NCBI RefSeq assembly: GCF_032854445.1
Contig: NC_088301.1
Span: 50,277,116 to 50,341,115, forward strand
Length of the DNA stretch: 64,000 bases
Source of the DNA: Liolophura sinensis
Lineage: Eukaryota; Mollusca; Polyplacophora; Chitonida; Chitonidae
Direction of reading: 5' to 3'
Part shown: positions 1 to 14,700 of the stretch, piece after piece
How positions within the stretch are numbered: position 1 is the first letter of the stretch
How the letters are laid out: each line of letters starts with the position of its first letter
Program-made: the position numbers and the translations under genes
Notes under the pieces: generated by a model
The model's input: only the letters and a program-made list of their open reading frames with translations
The model's database searches: none
Told to the model about the DNA's origin: nothing

Positions 1-540
1 TAGACTACTGTACAGACAAAACAACATTCCCACCTTCAGTTGTTCTAGGTACCGAATTACTAAACACACTTTCTCACAGACCGTGTGTTGTATACTACTT
101 ATACCAGCAAAAACAATATTCACACCTTTGGTTCTTCTAGACACAAAATTACAAAACACACTTTCTCACAGGTCTAGATACAGAATTGCAGTTAGAGACT
201 ACTATACGTATACCAGCAAAACAATATTCACACCTTTGGTTCTTCTTCATACAGAATTACAAACATACTTTCTCACAGGCTGGGTCAGAAAAAGGCTACT
301 TATACCAGCAAAAACAATATTCACACCTTTGATTCTTCTCGACACAAAATTACAAAACACACTTTCTCACAGGTCTAGATACAGAATTGCAGTTAGAGAT
401 TACTATATGTATACCAGCAAAACAATATTCACACCTTCGGTTCTTTTAGACACAGATTACAAAACACAATTTCTCACAGGTTGGGTCATAAATAGGCTAC
501 TTATACCAGCAAAAAACAATGTTCACACCTTCAGTACTTC
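1..540. repeat. Satellite-like tandem repeat with alternating 93/108-bp units
   Basis: The motif caatattcacacc (variants included) recurs at about 21, 114, 222, 315, 423 and 517, giving spacings of 93, 108, 93, 108 and 94 bp. Units therefore alternate in length and form a dimer of about 201 bp. Each unit also carries accagcaaaaacaat and actttctcacagg blocks. The array runs off the left edge of the window. The 180-codon open frame through it (83-625) is a by-product of the repeat and shows no domain. Confidence 0.85.
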
Positions 541-625
541 AAAGATGTTGAATTATGAAGAATGCTTTCATACAGGCCAACACAAAGATTTGAATAACAA
601 ATCAACTCCTTTCTTCCTTATATAA

Positions 626-2221
626 ACTTGCTGATATGAGTACAATAAATGATTATAAAAATATTTATTTACATCTAATTGGTGGAATTTCAGCACCTGA
701 ATATATGTTCTGATTCCCTCTGGTTTTTAATTTGAAAGTCTACATATTAACTAAGCAGAATTGAGTCACTGTGACAGACTTGTATGTTTAGTTGTAAACT
801 GCAATCTGACAATTTTTTTCCCTGTTTTGTGTTGACATACAGCCATAATTATCGTAAATATTCACAATTTACTAGAATGACTTCAATTCATGAATAGGAC
901 ACAAAGGTTGTTTCAGTGGTGTCAACTGTGTTGTAACACAACAAACAGGAATAACTGTTGCTCTTTTAACAAATGAAGTATTGTGTAAACCTTTTTTCCC
1001 TTTATTCATATTTCCCTGAAGTATGGAGAATCTTTATATTATATATATTTTTGTATATGTTTTTGATTTTCCTAAGCTGTATAAACATATCGTTATTCCA
1101 TCCACAATTTGATTTGCACTTAAATAAATTTAAATTCATTTGCAGCCCATTATCGTTCCATAGTACGAATGAAAATGGGGATTTGAATTAGTATGACAAA
1201 TGTCCAGTTATACTAACTTGATTGTAGAATACACAAAACATAAACCACATCAAATATCAAAATGTGGTAATAACAAAATTATAAAACTGAAAATAAAAGA
1301 AATGCAAATCAACATAGCAAGTTACTGTTATGGGCATGCTAACCGAATAACATATATATTTCTGTACTCACCCATACCATGGTGACTGCCAACTCATCAC
1401 ATGGAACACTTCATAATACATGTACTTCATATACCAGCAGCAGAGTTCATGTGATAATGCTTACATTTTTATTAATAAATCAAAGTATTAGATACTTTAA
1501 CTTTTAATAACATCATATAGTTTGGTACAAGGTTTTCATCTATGTTACAAGGTTTAACAGTACACAATTTTCTCTTTTTTTTATCAGTAACTGCCAACAA
1601 ATCTCATCTAAGTCAGCTAAAAATATCATGCAACCAAAACACCAGCCCAAAAAATTAAATTACAAGCACTTACATGCTAAACATAACCATAAACATTGGC
1701 GAATAATTGAAATAGGGCTAAAAAAGATAACTATCAGTAGCTTTACAACATTTAAATACACATTTTCTTGATGATCTGTTTGTACTAGTTCAGCTGATGG
1801 TAGCGATGATTTGTACCTTGATTTTTAAATTATCACCATACATTTTAGGATTGATTTTGGTATTCACTGTAAATGTACAAAAATTCCTGCCTGTACATAT
1901 GCACTGGCAGTTGAAATAAAAACCGGTTAGTGTCCTTTTTGGTCAACTGCACCATGATCACAGACTATAACTTCCCTTCACAGAGAGAAACGAAAACTAA
2001 GAATTAACACTAAAATATACCTGTAGATCTTCTGTCAGACTGTCATCCACTTTAACAAATTAAAACCATATATATCAAATAACTCTGGAAAATCAGCTGT
2101 GAAAGAGCTCTTCAATAATCACGAAATGTTGATCGTTGTTCGATGTATGTGTGGCATGTTATGGTCATTTTGGGTGACAAACACTTTGAAGTACAGCAAT
2201 TTTGTTTATACAAAACAAGTC
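626..2221. other. Gene-free AT-rich stretch
   Basis: I see no supported coding exon, RNA gene or structured repeat here. Short open frames at 973-1191 and 1200-1385 have no recognisable domain and no splice support. The part nearest 2.2 kb may be 3' untranslated or downstream sequence of the minus-strand SLC26 gene. Confidence 0.5.
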
Positions 2222-2227
2222 TTTATT
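2222..2227 (-). terminator. Candidate polyadenylation signal of the SLC26 gene
   Basis: On the minus strand this reads AATAAA, about 490 bases downstream of the proposed SLC26 stop codon (2719-2721). It is the first perfect hexamer I noticed in that direction. It depends on the distant last exon being correct. Confidence 0.35.
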
Positions 2228-2718
2228 CTGAAACCAAACTGATATTAACTAAATTGTGATTCTGTTCTCATTGGTATAATAAAGACAGTAATAAATGTAA
2301 AAATGCTACGTATTCAAAACATTTATCTTTTGATATTCAGGGAAACTAATAAAAAGAAGCAATTAACTTTTTAAATGGTTTGATACACTCGCATATATGT
2401 CAATAATAGCAGACTTCCAAACGGTTTCACAAGATATGCTTGGCTTCATGTAACGCCCTGTAAAATATACAAGTGTGCACATGAACAGGTATTAAGTAAT
2501 GTAAAAATTTGCATCTGCATTTTGAAATATGGCCATCTATAAAAGTACAACCAGTGGCTCCACAGATAACACTATAATTCAGATACACATTTCATTCATA
2601 AAAAACGAAAACTGGAATCAATTAATGACATAGTACATTGAGGTATGAAATACATGTATGTCACCACATATATGTAGCTCTCCTCAGAAATATATCTGTA
2701 GTAGGATATTTCTTGTCT

Positions 2719-2739
2719 TCAAAGTTCTGTTAGTTCGGC
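2719..2739 (-). CDS. SLC26: Candidate last SLC26 exon ending in a PDZ-type ligand
   Basis: A strong acceptor (pyrimidine tract then ttcag) precedes GCC at 2739. In the phase left by the previous exon it reads AELTEL and a stop. T-E-L fits a class I PDZ ligand, and several vertebrate SLC26 proteins also end in such ligands. The 5-kb intron and the tiny coding part keep this tentative. Confidence 0.5.
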   Translation of the reverse strand, partial: AELTEL

Positions 2740-5700
2740 CTGAAAGGAAAAAGAAATAACAAAATTACGGTCACTTTTATCAGGATATAAAATTGCATAA
2801 AGAGTATTACAGATGATTCCAACTTGAACATTACAGTAACATAGTTACAGGTGTAAAATATGACCATGCATGGAGTTCACTACAGAATCTGCCTTCATTA
2901 AGCCATAATATCAAAAAACAATCTTTAAATTCTATATTTTACTGATCAAAAGTTCCTGTTATACATGTAAATCACTTAAATCTTCCATGTAACCCATTTC
3001 CAAAAACTTATTTTATTGAAATGTACGGATTAAGTCAAGTGAATAAATAAAGATAATAGTGAAATTCAGGTAATGTGCATGATACATGCATGCAGCATGC
3101 CAAACCTGGTGTAACTAACCATCACATTTAGCTTCATGCTCAATCTTAGCATATCATGCACATTATTAACTTTACAGATCATTTTGATAATAACGCTGCA
3201 ACTCTTTCTCCATGATGATATAAAATCAGAAAAGAACAGCTGACTTCAACGTTTCTAGCAAGTCAGAGTTTGAAGTTTATTACCATGTTACAGTGTGTTA
3301 ATCTAATGATCAGTGAAACTAATAAACTACATACATGTGCAACTATTGGAGACAAATCTTAGAATATTGTTGGGGCCTAGATGGCCTGGTGGTTAGCATG
3401 CTAGCGCAGCACAATGACCCTGGAGACTCTCACCAATGCGGTCATTGTGAGTTCAAGTCCAGCTCCTACAGGTTTCCTCTCTGGCTATACGTGGGAAGGT
3501 CTAGCAATAACCTGCGAATGATCATGGACCCTGTGCTCTGCCCACTTTCCTGCTACCATAATGCTGGCGACTAACGTATAAGTGAAATATTTTTGAGGAC
3601 TGCATAAAACACCCATCAAATAAATAAATATTCAACACTGACGATATTAGTTGTCTAATCCATACAACATCATAGGTTTTAATGAATAAATACAAAATGA
3701 AGCCTCTGGTTGCAAACAAAGCACATGAAAATTTTGTGATAACTCAATGGAACCCATTATAATGACATTTTACACTCAAACTATGTTAGACCAATCATTG
3801 CTAATCAATGTGTGTACTTTGTACATAAGACAGGAAGCTCTGTCTGGGGCTTCATTAGTATCACAGAGTGTTCTCACACTGTGCACTTATATATCTGCAC
3901 GTAAAGTCTCCATATGAGACTTCACAATACTCAATGAGTTTCACAAAGTGGTCCCAGGCTGTGCACAAACAGCAATATCAGCTTGGGACTTTGCAATCCT
4001 GATGGAGTATCTGATGTATCTTAGATACATCCAGAGCTGAAACATAAGTTTTTCAGACAGATACCTTAAAGGTAAGTGATTTCGAAAATGAAAGGTATCA
4101 TAAGGTTGTCACAGACGGTTAAGTTTGTGCATGGTAAGAAATCTCAGCATGGGACAGTACTTAAAGAGTATCAATGCATGGTCCCAGGCTGTGCACATCT
4201 CATTCCCAGACTGAAAATTCACAATCCTCAATCCTCAAAAGCACACACAATATCATTTTCATTTTAACATAATTTGACTTTCATGCAAATATATCAAGAA
4301 TATATCTTCACTTCTTGAAACTGGGTTTAAACTTGCTGCTCATTGGTGACAAACAATTAAGCACTACTATTTTAATGATTTTTAAAAATTTTTTTTGATT
4401 CAATGTTTAAAAAATCGTTCAGTTTACTTTTCTACCATAGAGATATCTATATGCAGTTACAACCCTGAAAATGAATTTATATCACAAAAAGAATGACCAT
4501 TTCATTCCACGCTGAAAAAAAAAGGGAGAAAAAGCACCACTATTTCATTCCATGCTGAAAACAAGGGAGAAAAAGCACCACTGTTTCACCTCATTCATCA
4601 TTAGATCAGTGAATGTTATAACAGGCGGGATTTCCGTCATCTATCCATTGAGACGCTGACAATCTCAATATTTTGTAAAATTTCAGAATGACAAAGAGTA
4701 CAAGTAAATAAGCATGCATCAAATGCAGCAAGCAATCCCACAGCACACCTACATAGAAACGACTCCATGCATATCACCGGTAATGACCACAGCAAACACC
4801 AGATAAAGTTTGTATTTAGTCGCAGGCACAGTGTACGCAATCACATTTACAAACATAATGCAGAAAATTATAACGTTACACTGAAAGAATTATGCCAATC
4901 CTTGCAAAGATTCAAAAAAGTAAACCATCCAGCTTAAAAGCAGTTGACACTTGGGTTTGCAATGACATGGCATGTATGTTTTAATATGAGTGTGATATCC
5001 CACATATGCCTGTGTCTCAAGCAAGAAGGTTTACCAGCTTGTGAATTTAGTATAAAAGTACTTCAGGGCCATACCAAAACTGAATGTTCTGATCCCAAAC
5101 TATAAAGGTGACATCGTGACCATGCATAAAGATTTTAATCAAATTGAACTCAAAAAGAAGCTTTCTGAGAACTTTAAAGTCGAAAACTACACTTTTCTTT
5201 GGTGAACCATTCTATTTTTGCTCAATTCAATTGTTAGTTTTTAAAACAGCTGCAATAGTTTGGGTGCCCAACATTTTGGGAGTCCAAGCATTTTCTTGTA
5301 CTTGAATTGCCTAAGGTATGGCCTTGTACACACAGGACATAAAAACTCCAAAAGACAGTACTGGAAGTCCAACATGACATCATAAGTACCCTAATGCTTC
5401 AACCTTTTCATCCTCCTCTACAACCAATATTTTGAAACATTCTGAGAGAGCTATGTGGTCTAGAGAAAAAATTTGCACGGTTTTATGAAGCTTGCATCTT
5501 TAATGCCACAAAAAAACTCATTTTTAGCATCATTTTCATAATAACTGTATGCATGAATTCCACTGAAAAAAAGTGCTTTAGTGGTTGAAAAGGTTGAAGA
5601 TTTACAGTAAATATTTACGTCAAGGACAGTGGGAAACACTTTTTTTTGAGATTTTATCCAGGGAGGTATAACTCGGTGATATATCCCACTGAATTTCTCA

Positions 5701-8700
5701 TTCCCATGGACAACATCCGGAGGGCCCTACATGTTTATTAAGGTGATGGGTCATAGCTGATTGTTGTTTCCAATTCTATGTAGCTAGCAAAAGCTCATTG
5801 TGTAAATGTCGTATTATGTGAACGGAAAATCGCATAGCCTGTTCATTTATAGTACACTGTTTTTCGAATGTAATGTAGATTATCTGATTAACTATAAAAG
5901 CGCTGAAGACCTCAAAATAAAAATGATAACTTCATATTGTGCCCAGGTCATCATAAAGATGACCATGTATCATGCAAATACATGTATTCCTAATTTTAGA
6001 CTCATAAATGATTTTATTTTAACCACTTCCATGTTGTTTTACCTTGATGCACATAAAATCTAATAGATTTGATACCCTTACGTCATATTGCATGACTGCA
6101 CTTTCTGTTGAGGTCATCATTTTGAAGTTTTCAATACCGGTACTTAATTTTCAGAATCTCATTTTCTTAATGCAGGTCAAACCATGAAGAAGAAAAAAAT
6201 ACACATCACCATGAACCTTTCACATCCATGAAAAGCTATTGGTGATTTTCTCTGTCACATTAAATACACTTCTTCAGGAATTCCAGTACATTTTCACTTT
6301 TCATATTTTAGATAATATAACGCAATCTTTCTTCTTATCAATTTCAAAAAAAAAAACATCTTGTTAATGAATTTATAAATATTTTTTTATACACATGGCA
6401 CAAAAACTGTTTCTTCAGGAAACAGGTTTATTTGAAGAAAATAATTATTCCTTCTTCTTTTTAATTCAAATTACCAATCTCCATGATACATGCAGGTGTC
6501 ACAAGTCATGGTATCAACATTTTTATGCCCAGCTTCTTCAATACACCTCTTTATAAACATATGAATTCATGAGGTTTAAGCTATAAAGGCATGTTAGTAA
6601 CTATAAGTTTGAACTATAATTATGTAACAGTAAAATTTAAATAATGCAATACTGCAACACGACTGTCATTGGCTGTTTAAACCTGATGATTATTTGTGAA
6701 CACGGACATTAGTTTAAGAAAACAATTGTAACCTTACAGTCTGTAATTTATAGATGAATATGACATTTACTTTATGATAATAAGCAAACAGTTTTCATGA
6801 TCTTTTCACAATCTCCACAAGAGACAGTGTTAAGTTAAAGTATAATTTTATGGAATCCAGAACTCTTTCACAAAACCCAGCATTCCAACATTACTTGGCT
6901 CCCAATGGAGCTCTCAAAAAGTGGCTCAGTCAAATACATTGAAAGGACAAAAGCCAGGGTAAAGGTATACATGTGTACATGTATTTGTTATTGTAGGAGT
7001 TACTTTGCAAGGGTAAATTTTCTTTCAAAATTAAAAAAGGGCTAATATGGGAAAACTTTGGAGCAATGAGTACTTTTTCCTGGATTTATTAATGTAAGAT
7101 TGTAAAACTCATTTTGGCAGGTTTGGGTTTAGTATAAAATGTATCTATTGTTTACATTGGGTGGTGGTGGATGGAAGAAATGGCAATTTTGTGTGGCATT
7201 ACTACTGAAAAGTTAATAACATGTTAATACAGAGCAAATGTGAAATCCAGGCCAGAGTATTAGTAGTGCAAACAGACCACACAATGTTCACTTCAGGACA
7301 TGCCAAACATCAAATACCATGTATACTTAATACCAACTGGTGTCTGATCATATCTCTGTGTTACAATGTGCAACTTGCTGATCAGGCTGAAAAGGATCAA
7401 AATGTTTCAAAAGAACATATTATATTATATCATATCACATCAGAGAAGCTGATTTCAATCTGGTATTCAATTCATATATTAAATACTCTCATTTCCCTCC
7501 AGAAAGTCGTGGTAAAGACATGTATCCAACCATTAAAATATATACACCTGTATATGGATATTACGATAGCGACGGCTAGCAACATTGACAAAATGATAGT
7601 TATTATTTGAGGTACATGTACATCCCATCATAGAGTAAACACAACTATATGATAACTGAAAATATATTTGTGAACAAATTTCCCCCGGGAACAAAGCATA
7701 CTCTGGCCAACACGCACGTAGAAGAGTAAACATGAACCACATTACATACCGCCTCGTTTATATATCCTGAAGACTTTTTAGGTCCATTCTGCTGAGAGGA
7801 ATCAAGTTTGTCATCCACAGCATCTTCTGTCACATGTATATCTCCTGATTTGGAGTTGGGAGAGTCCAGAATAATCTGCGTAAAGGAAAGTCATGTGAAC
7901 CTCTGATAGTGTTTAAAAGGAACGAAATTCACATTAAATTTAAAGCTTCTGAACGATGAATCCATGGTGTCCTCTTAAATGCTCATTTATTCTTTGGGAT
8001 GACACCTGTCCTTGGGTGTTTAGAGCCAAAAGAAATTCTTACACCTTTTCAAACCTAATGTTTTTTCTTGAACACATAAACACCAATTATAAAGCTTATA
8101 AATATATTCAGCTGCCATGCATAGTAATTAAGCGATTTGACCCAAGCTTACCTCATTAAGTAAAGATCTGCGTGTCTGTAAAGCCTGCAGCACTGCATCA
8201 TGGAGAGTAAGAAACAAGCAACCTTTGTCGACATTCTTGTAAAACTCTGTGGTATCCATCATCTCCCGGACACCCGCTGAGATAAAACAGACATTTTACA
8301 ACATATTACATGAAATACCGACCTCCATCTTTTTTTTTCCATACAAGTTATCAAATCAATTCTGTTAGTAGTATCCACCTAAATGTTAATTAATAAATTT
8401 TCTATGACACAATGTATCCTTACATTTCAATTCCAATACTTACCTTTACATTGAGCAAGAAAGACTGTTACATCAACGTTTTTATATTCACTGATGACCT
8501 ACAAAAAACAGAAATAAGTCTTGAAGAAAAGTAGAGAAATTGTTTTCCTTTTCTTTTTCTTTAATGAGATGTACATGAGATAAGTAATGATCAAACTAAG
8601 GAAAAAGCATCTCACAAAAAGGAATAAACTGTGCATTTAAATGTAAGTTTGAATTTTATGAAAACTCATGAGGTTCTCTTAGCAGAAACAAGACACTGCA

Positions 8701-11700
8701 TTCAAATGTAAATATTGGAACAACTACAGTTTTTATAAAACAACTTCAAGATGTTTTATTGTCACAAATAAGAAGAATCAAACTGAATTCAGGTGTGTGA
8801 ATCTTGCTACAGCAGTATTTACAAAAACTATAAGATGTTTGGCGGTGATACCTGAGATAGAGCTTGGATGCCCATTGTGTCCAGATATGCCATACTGGAA
8901 CAATCAATGATGATGTGAGAGATTGGGGCCTGTGGAATGGTCGGGTGGACAGTTGTGTCTTCACTGATCTCAGCTGACCCCTGCTCCTCTGTCATTTCCA
9001 CTGTAATATCATTAGGACTCTCATCCATCTTTATACCATTCTGAAAATAGTTCCCATGGCAACAAGTTACAAAACATGGTCTGACAACACTGGCACTATC
9101 AGTGGAATAATATCACATTAACATAAAATTGGATTATATGCACAGACCTGTGTTAACAACATCTACTCTTGTTTAGTTTGTTCAGTGACTTCCTGTAACT
9201 AGGCACTACTAACGCTGCTGAATACCTACTGCATGCAATTTCTTCATCTTTAGCTCAATTAAAGTGGAATGTACCTTCAAAATAGTTGGCTGACTGAGCC
9301 ACCTCCACTTAATACCGGTACACCTATAGTTTATCCTGTTGTTGGCAAAGTGCTTTTCTTTTCAATTATACTGCCTTCATCACTATGGTGAAATATAATT
9401 CAACCATAATTTACTTATATCACGACAATGTATCCTTTCAACTCAGGAGTTCAAAACAATGTGTACACATGTAGGCCCACATGCACAGGTCTGCCTCACT
9501 GAACATGATGCTGAAAGCACCATACATGATTCCCTCCCCCTCTGCTGATATGGTGTATGTCTACATGGGGAATTTTGTCAAATGTTGGTAGCTTAGTACA
9601 GGTGCTCTTGATTTCCTCTACCCTTGACAGGCAGGCTTTGCATAAGTAAAAAATTCTGCAGTAGAACATTAAACGACAATCTTTATTTGATTTATTTACT
9701 TGATAAGTGTTTTACACAATACTCAAGAATATTTCACTTTCATAAACGTGGGCAGAGCACAGGGGAAGCTTATGACCATCTGTAGGCTGCTGACAGACCT
9801 TCCCACATACGGCTTGAGAGGAAGCCAGCATGAGCTGGACTTGCACTAAGAGGGATAAACAACTATCAAATAAATAAATATGGACATCTAAGCTGTTCAT
9901 CACAACCTATTTTTATTCAGGAAATCTCTCAAAATTCATTGAAATTTGTATCACCTTATGAAAAAAATCAGCTTACCTTTGCCTGTTCTTTTTTCAGTTT
10001 TTTAGCTTCTTTTTCTATGAGGTTTAATGCTTTTTTCTTCTTCCGTTTTAGGACGGAGGGGTTGACACTAGACAATTCATAAAGGCGATCCCTGAAGCGA
10101 TCTATGTTGGCATAATAGAGGGACGACTCAAACCTGAATATTTTTATCCCTGGAATCTCCTGTGCCTGCGTACATGCAGAAACAGAATTTTACAAAATGT
10201 CATGTCTTTTCAAATAAAAGTGATATCAATGAGCTTATTTCAGAGGACTTCAGAAATTGAGAGGTTATTGTAATTTATTAGGAAGAACCACTTTGTGATT
10301 CATTCATATTATCTCCTATATCTTTATCAGATTTGATCTACTGAATGATATAAGAATCTACATAAAAAATCATCCAAAATAGAGAAAAAATAGAAAAGTT
10401 GTTATCCACACCTATATTTGCTGGACTAAAAGAATTAAATCTTTGGATGGCAGACGCCACTCTGTGTTCACCTGAATTTGCGCAGACTTAAGACAACTTG
10501 TTATCTCCTGCATGTGTTGAAATACTTACCGCTTTGTAGACCTTAACATCTCTATACAGATCTGTATGCGGTACACGTCCCAAAACACAAGCGTAGGCTC
10601 TATATGAAAACATTAACGAATATGTAAGTTAAGTTGTGAAAATTTTTTAAACAATCCATTTAAAATGTATGCATCAACACATGACTTTTTCTTATAAAAT
10701 CATTATCATGTAACGAAAAAAGTAAACTGGAAATACAGTATTAGAGTTCTGCAGACAAAACACAAAACAATCAACATCCCTGAAAAATTCGCACAGCTCT
10801 TGTATCAAAAGTAACAAGACATCTCACAAACAGAGGTAGGGGTAGAACAATTTTGTAACCCTTACTTCCAGCAACTGCATGATTGATAAAATCTTATTAG
10901 TCAGATGAACAGAGAGAAAAATGAGAAAACATGATATGATGTGATTTCAATGACAAGTGTATAATGAATTTGTAGTATGTATGGCAACTACATATAAATG
11001 CTTACAACTGGGTTCTCCAGAGCACTGTGAGAAAGGAGAAGAGAACCCCTACTCCCAGCCCCATGTCTACATCCAGGAGAACTGTCGCTGACCAGGTGAC
11101 AACCCAAATAGCCTGGCAAGGATAAAAGGTGAAAGATTTAAAATCAAGAAACCACACTTTCATTATCTAATACACTGTAAATCGTCAATCTTTTGAACCT
11201 CTAAAAGCATTTTTTCCACTGGAATCTATGCATACAATTACAATAAACATGATGTATCACTAATGATGCAAGCTTCATAACACAGTGAAAATTATTTTTC
11301 TACATTCAACAATTTTTTTTTCCCCTGATGACAGTTAAGTTAAGTTTTATGGCTAGAGAAGTCAAGTACATACATATATTGACACACTGATGAAGAATTT
11401 GATGAACTAAAGGCTTCTGGTTTCAATTTCAAGCATATAAAACAACTAGTTAGAACTGTGGCTAAAAGAAAACACCATATATATCTGGGTTACTGTCAGA
11501 CATATCTACAGAGATAAAAGTGAGTTAAATTTTAATACAAAATGAACCTGCCTGAAGTCACAGGCCTGCTAAATTTACATTCATGACTACTTACAAAGTC
11601 AAATCTGGACACTCTCCATAAAGATGGAAGTTGGAAGGCTTGTTTAAACATCCCCTTCAGATTGACAATGACAATAGCTGCTAAAATACACTAAAAATAT

Positions 11701-14700
11701 ATGGAAACACATATTTATATTCCATGTAAACATATTCCACAGTTAGATACACCACATTTACATGTATTGTATTTATATTTGATAAAATTATGCTTGCTAT
11801 TTTGTTCATCTGTTCCCTTACATGTGTTCCATTGAAATTTCATTGAACCTGAAAAAATGTGGAGGTCACATTTATCACTGAGGTAGAGAAAACCAAGCTC
11901 AAGGAAAACACCCCACCTTGTCTGGCACTTGACAAATGCCAAATAAAGTGAGAGCTGAACTGACTGTCACTAAACACTACACTCAAGATTGCCCCACCTT
12001 AGTAATAGCAGCCTTCTTAATGACTGCCGGAAACCAGAGTGTGTCAACCAACAACCTTTAGTCAGTTATTGGTGAACTCTACCAGAGGGGTGGAAGGTAA
12101 GTAATCTCCAGCAAACTTCAATAAAGACCTCACAACAGGTCACCACCATTAAGGGTCTGACAAAGAGAAACTAGGGAAAGTAGAAATTCCCAGTCTAAGA
12201 ATGGGAGTCAACCCATGTCTGGTGTAAGGTGGATTAACCAGCAAGTACTGTAAACATTCCCCGACGGTCAGCTTCAGTCCAGAGGTAAACGAAAGCACAA
12301 ACCCTAGTAAGAGCTTCCTCCTTTCTTCCTACGAAACCTTTCAGGATATGGTTATTGAAACTGATAATGAATTTTTATATATCTTGTTTATACCCTTGCA
12401 AAACTGCAAGAAATCAGGTCACCTTTGGTAATGCCCTGAAGAGTGGACCAACTGCAACCAGGACAATCAATAACAGACCACAGGAAACTAACCCTGCAAT
12501 CTGCAAATAGAAATGTTCATGCCAAAGTAACCTGGAATGACTTGATTGTACCACAAATATCTACAACATTAAAGACTCGAATCGATGGCTTTATTTCTTA
12601 ATAATATTTAAAAATGCTTCCTACTACGTATAAAAAAAATAAATTCAACCTCATTATTCCATTTTATAATAAATTAATTTAGCACCATTTAGTAAATTCT
12701 ATTGTGATTTTAAACAAAAGTAAGAAGTACATTCCTATCTAAATGTTACCAATAGTAAGATGTGATCAATGTTTATTTCCTTGAGGTTTATTTCACTTTT
12801 ACAACAGCGGTGAGGATTACTGGTGGTGCATACCAGAAAGCGCCCGGAGATCGCTACCATGGTTCCTCAGATATATGTACCTGACAACGCATGTACTTCT
12901 GATTTAAAATTATCTGAAGCTGGATTCAAACCTCTGTGGCCAAAGGACGATCAGCTACAGCATGAGTGATTCTTTAGGCCTTTACAGTGCATGTGTTGCT
13001 CTCTACCTTTCGCTTTATACAACTGCCACCACCAGTAAATTTTGTACAAAAATCTTGAACAATGCTAGAGTCAATGTGAGGAGGCAGGAAGTGATGTCAG
13101 AAAACACAAACAATCTGTCTCAACCTTTGTCTCTAACATGCATTCTCTTTTTCTAGCATAAGTACAACATGTTTCCAACCAAGGCCTAAAACAATTTTAT
13201 TGATAAATGCTGATAAAATAGTTCTGCAGGAAGACACATGTGATGAGGCTAAGCCCAAACAAGCCTACGTGCGTCTCACAGGATCCAAAGGTCAAGCTTG
13301 TCTAGTGGTGGCAATGACGTAAAGCATAAGGTAGAGCGTCACACAATCGCTCTAAGGAGTATGATTCTTCAGCTGAATAAGCCAGAGAAAGGTTTATGCA
13401 AGGTTAGATCCATGTACTTGACACACAGAGAAAGTCACAAAAAATGACTTGTAGAACATTCAGTAAATACAAAAATAATGTTTCCTGTGAACATTCACCT
13501 GTGTTTTTCCTCCAACATTATCTTGGATAAGGCTCCTAGACAAGGAGGCCGAACTAGTAAAACAATTGAAGAAAGAACCAAAAAGGTTTCCCATACCATA
13601 GGCTATCAGCTCCTGTTAAAAGTAAAGAAAAAAGGCAAATGAATCTATATTATTCCACACCTATGGGTTAGAACTGTTTATTCCTTTTTGATCAAATGGA
13701 GATAGTATTCTCAAAACAGGAAACATCATCAGGAGTTAAAAAGAAATAGGGTAATCTGACAAGCTAATACATTAATAACGTAACATCAACGGATGTCTAC
13801 ACACTTGTCATATATACATGTACACAGTCAGAGTAGCTGTCTGAAAATGTGATTATCGCCTTATTACTGGACAAATGAAGCAATGTTCTTGACATAATGT
13901 TACAGTGTATCTCTGAATATTACAAGTGCAAAGTCCATTACCCTAAATGACTTAAAATTTTGTCCATGACTATGCAGCTCACGCTTCCAGATTCTGAGAG
14001 TTCTTTTGATTTTAGAAAGGTGTTCTCAGGTTTGTTTGGAAGGTATGATTGTAGCTGACTAAGAAAATGTATATTTCACCACCAAAAGTAATATTTTATG
14101 ACATTTATTTACCTCCAAAGATGCACTTTGTTAGTGCAAATAGCTGGCAAGGATAAAATTACTTTTATCGTACACTATATGCATTATCCTTAATACATGT
14201 CCTTTCTCTCACAATATAATAAAATCTATAAATAAACCATGACATATACAATACCTGATTAGAATCAATTTCATAGTCATGATTTTTGCAAATGATTTTT
14301 GCCATAGATACAGACACAGCAAATCCCACAATGGCAATTGCAAAGCTGTCTGTGATGACTTCAGTCAAGTATTCAAATTTAGGAGCCTGTGGTAGAGGAA
14401 CCCTGAAAAACAAAAAAAAAAAGACTTCCCATCTAAGACAAAACAAAAGTTCAGACGAACGCAACTTACACCCAAACAAATGTATTTGTTTAAAATGTAT
14501 AAAAGAATACCAGCAGCAATGTGGTGAATATAAACCCTATCTGTTTATCATAACAACCGCACAAGTGGACAAATGTGAGTCGCGACACATCATCATCTGT
14601 TCATGTATGTATCCACAAAAAATGAAAATCTGTGTGGAAAACAGTTGGAGTTTTAGCCCGGACATGAAATTATATCTGTTTATTTAGTATATACATAAGC

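Larger units (their letters stand above)
2740..7749 (-). other. Proposed last intron of SLC26
   Basis: Apart from the SINE near 3.4 kb and weak local duplications at 3.8-4.2 kb and 4.5-4.6 kb, I see no coding exon. The small open frames here have neither splice signals in phase nor recognisable domains. Confidence 0.45.

Noticed and set aside
83..625. 180-codon open frame at the left edge
   Set aside because: It runs through the 93/108-bp satellite and its protein is simply the repeat translated; no domain, start context or splice sites.
14286..14687. 133-codon plus-strand frame
   Set aside because: Antisense shadow of the SLC26 exon at 14255-14402 running on into a tandem repeat.
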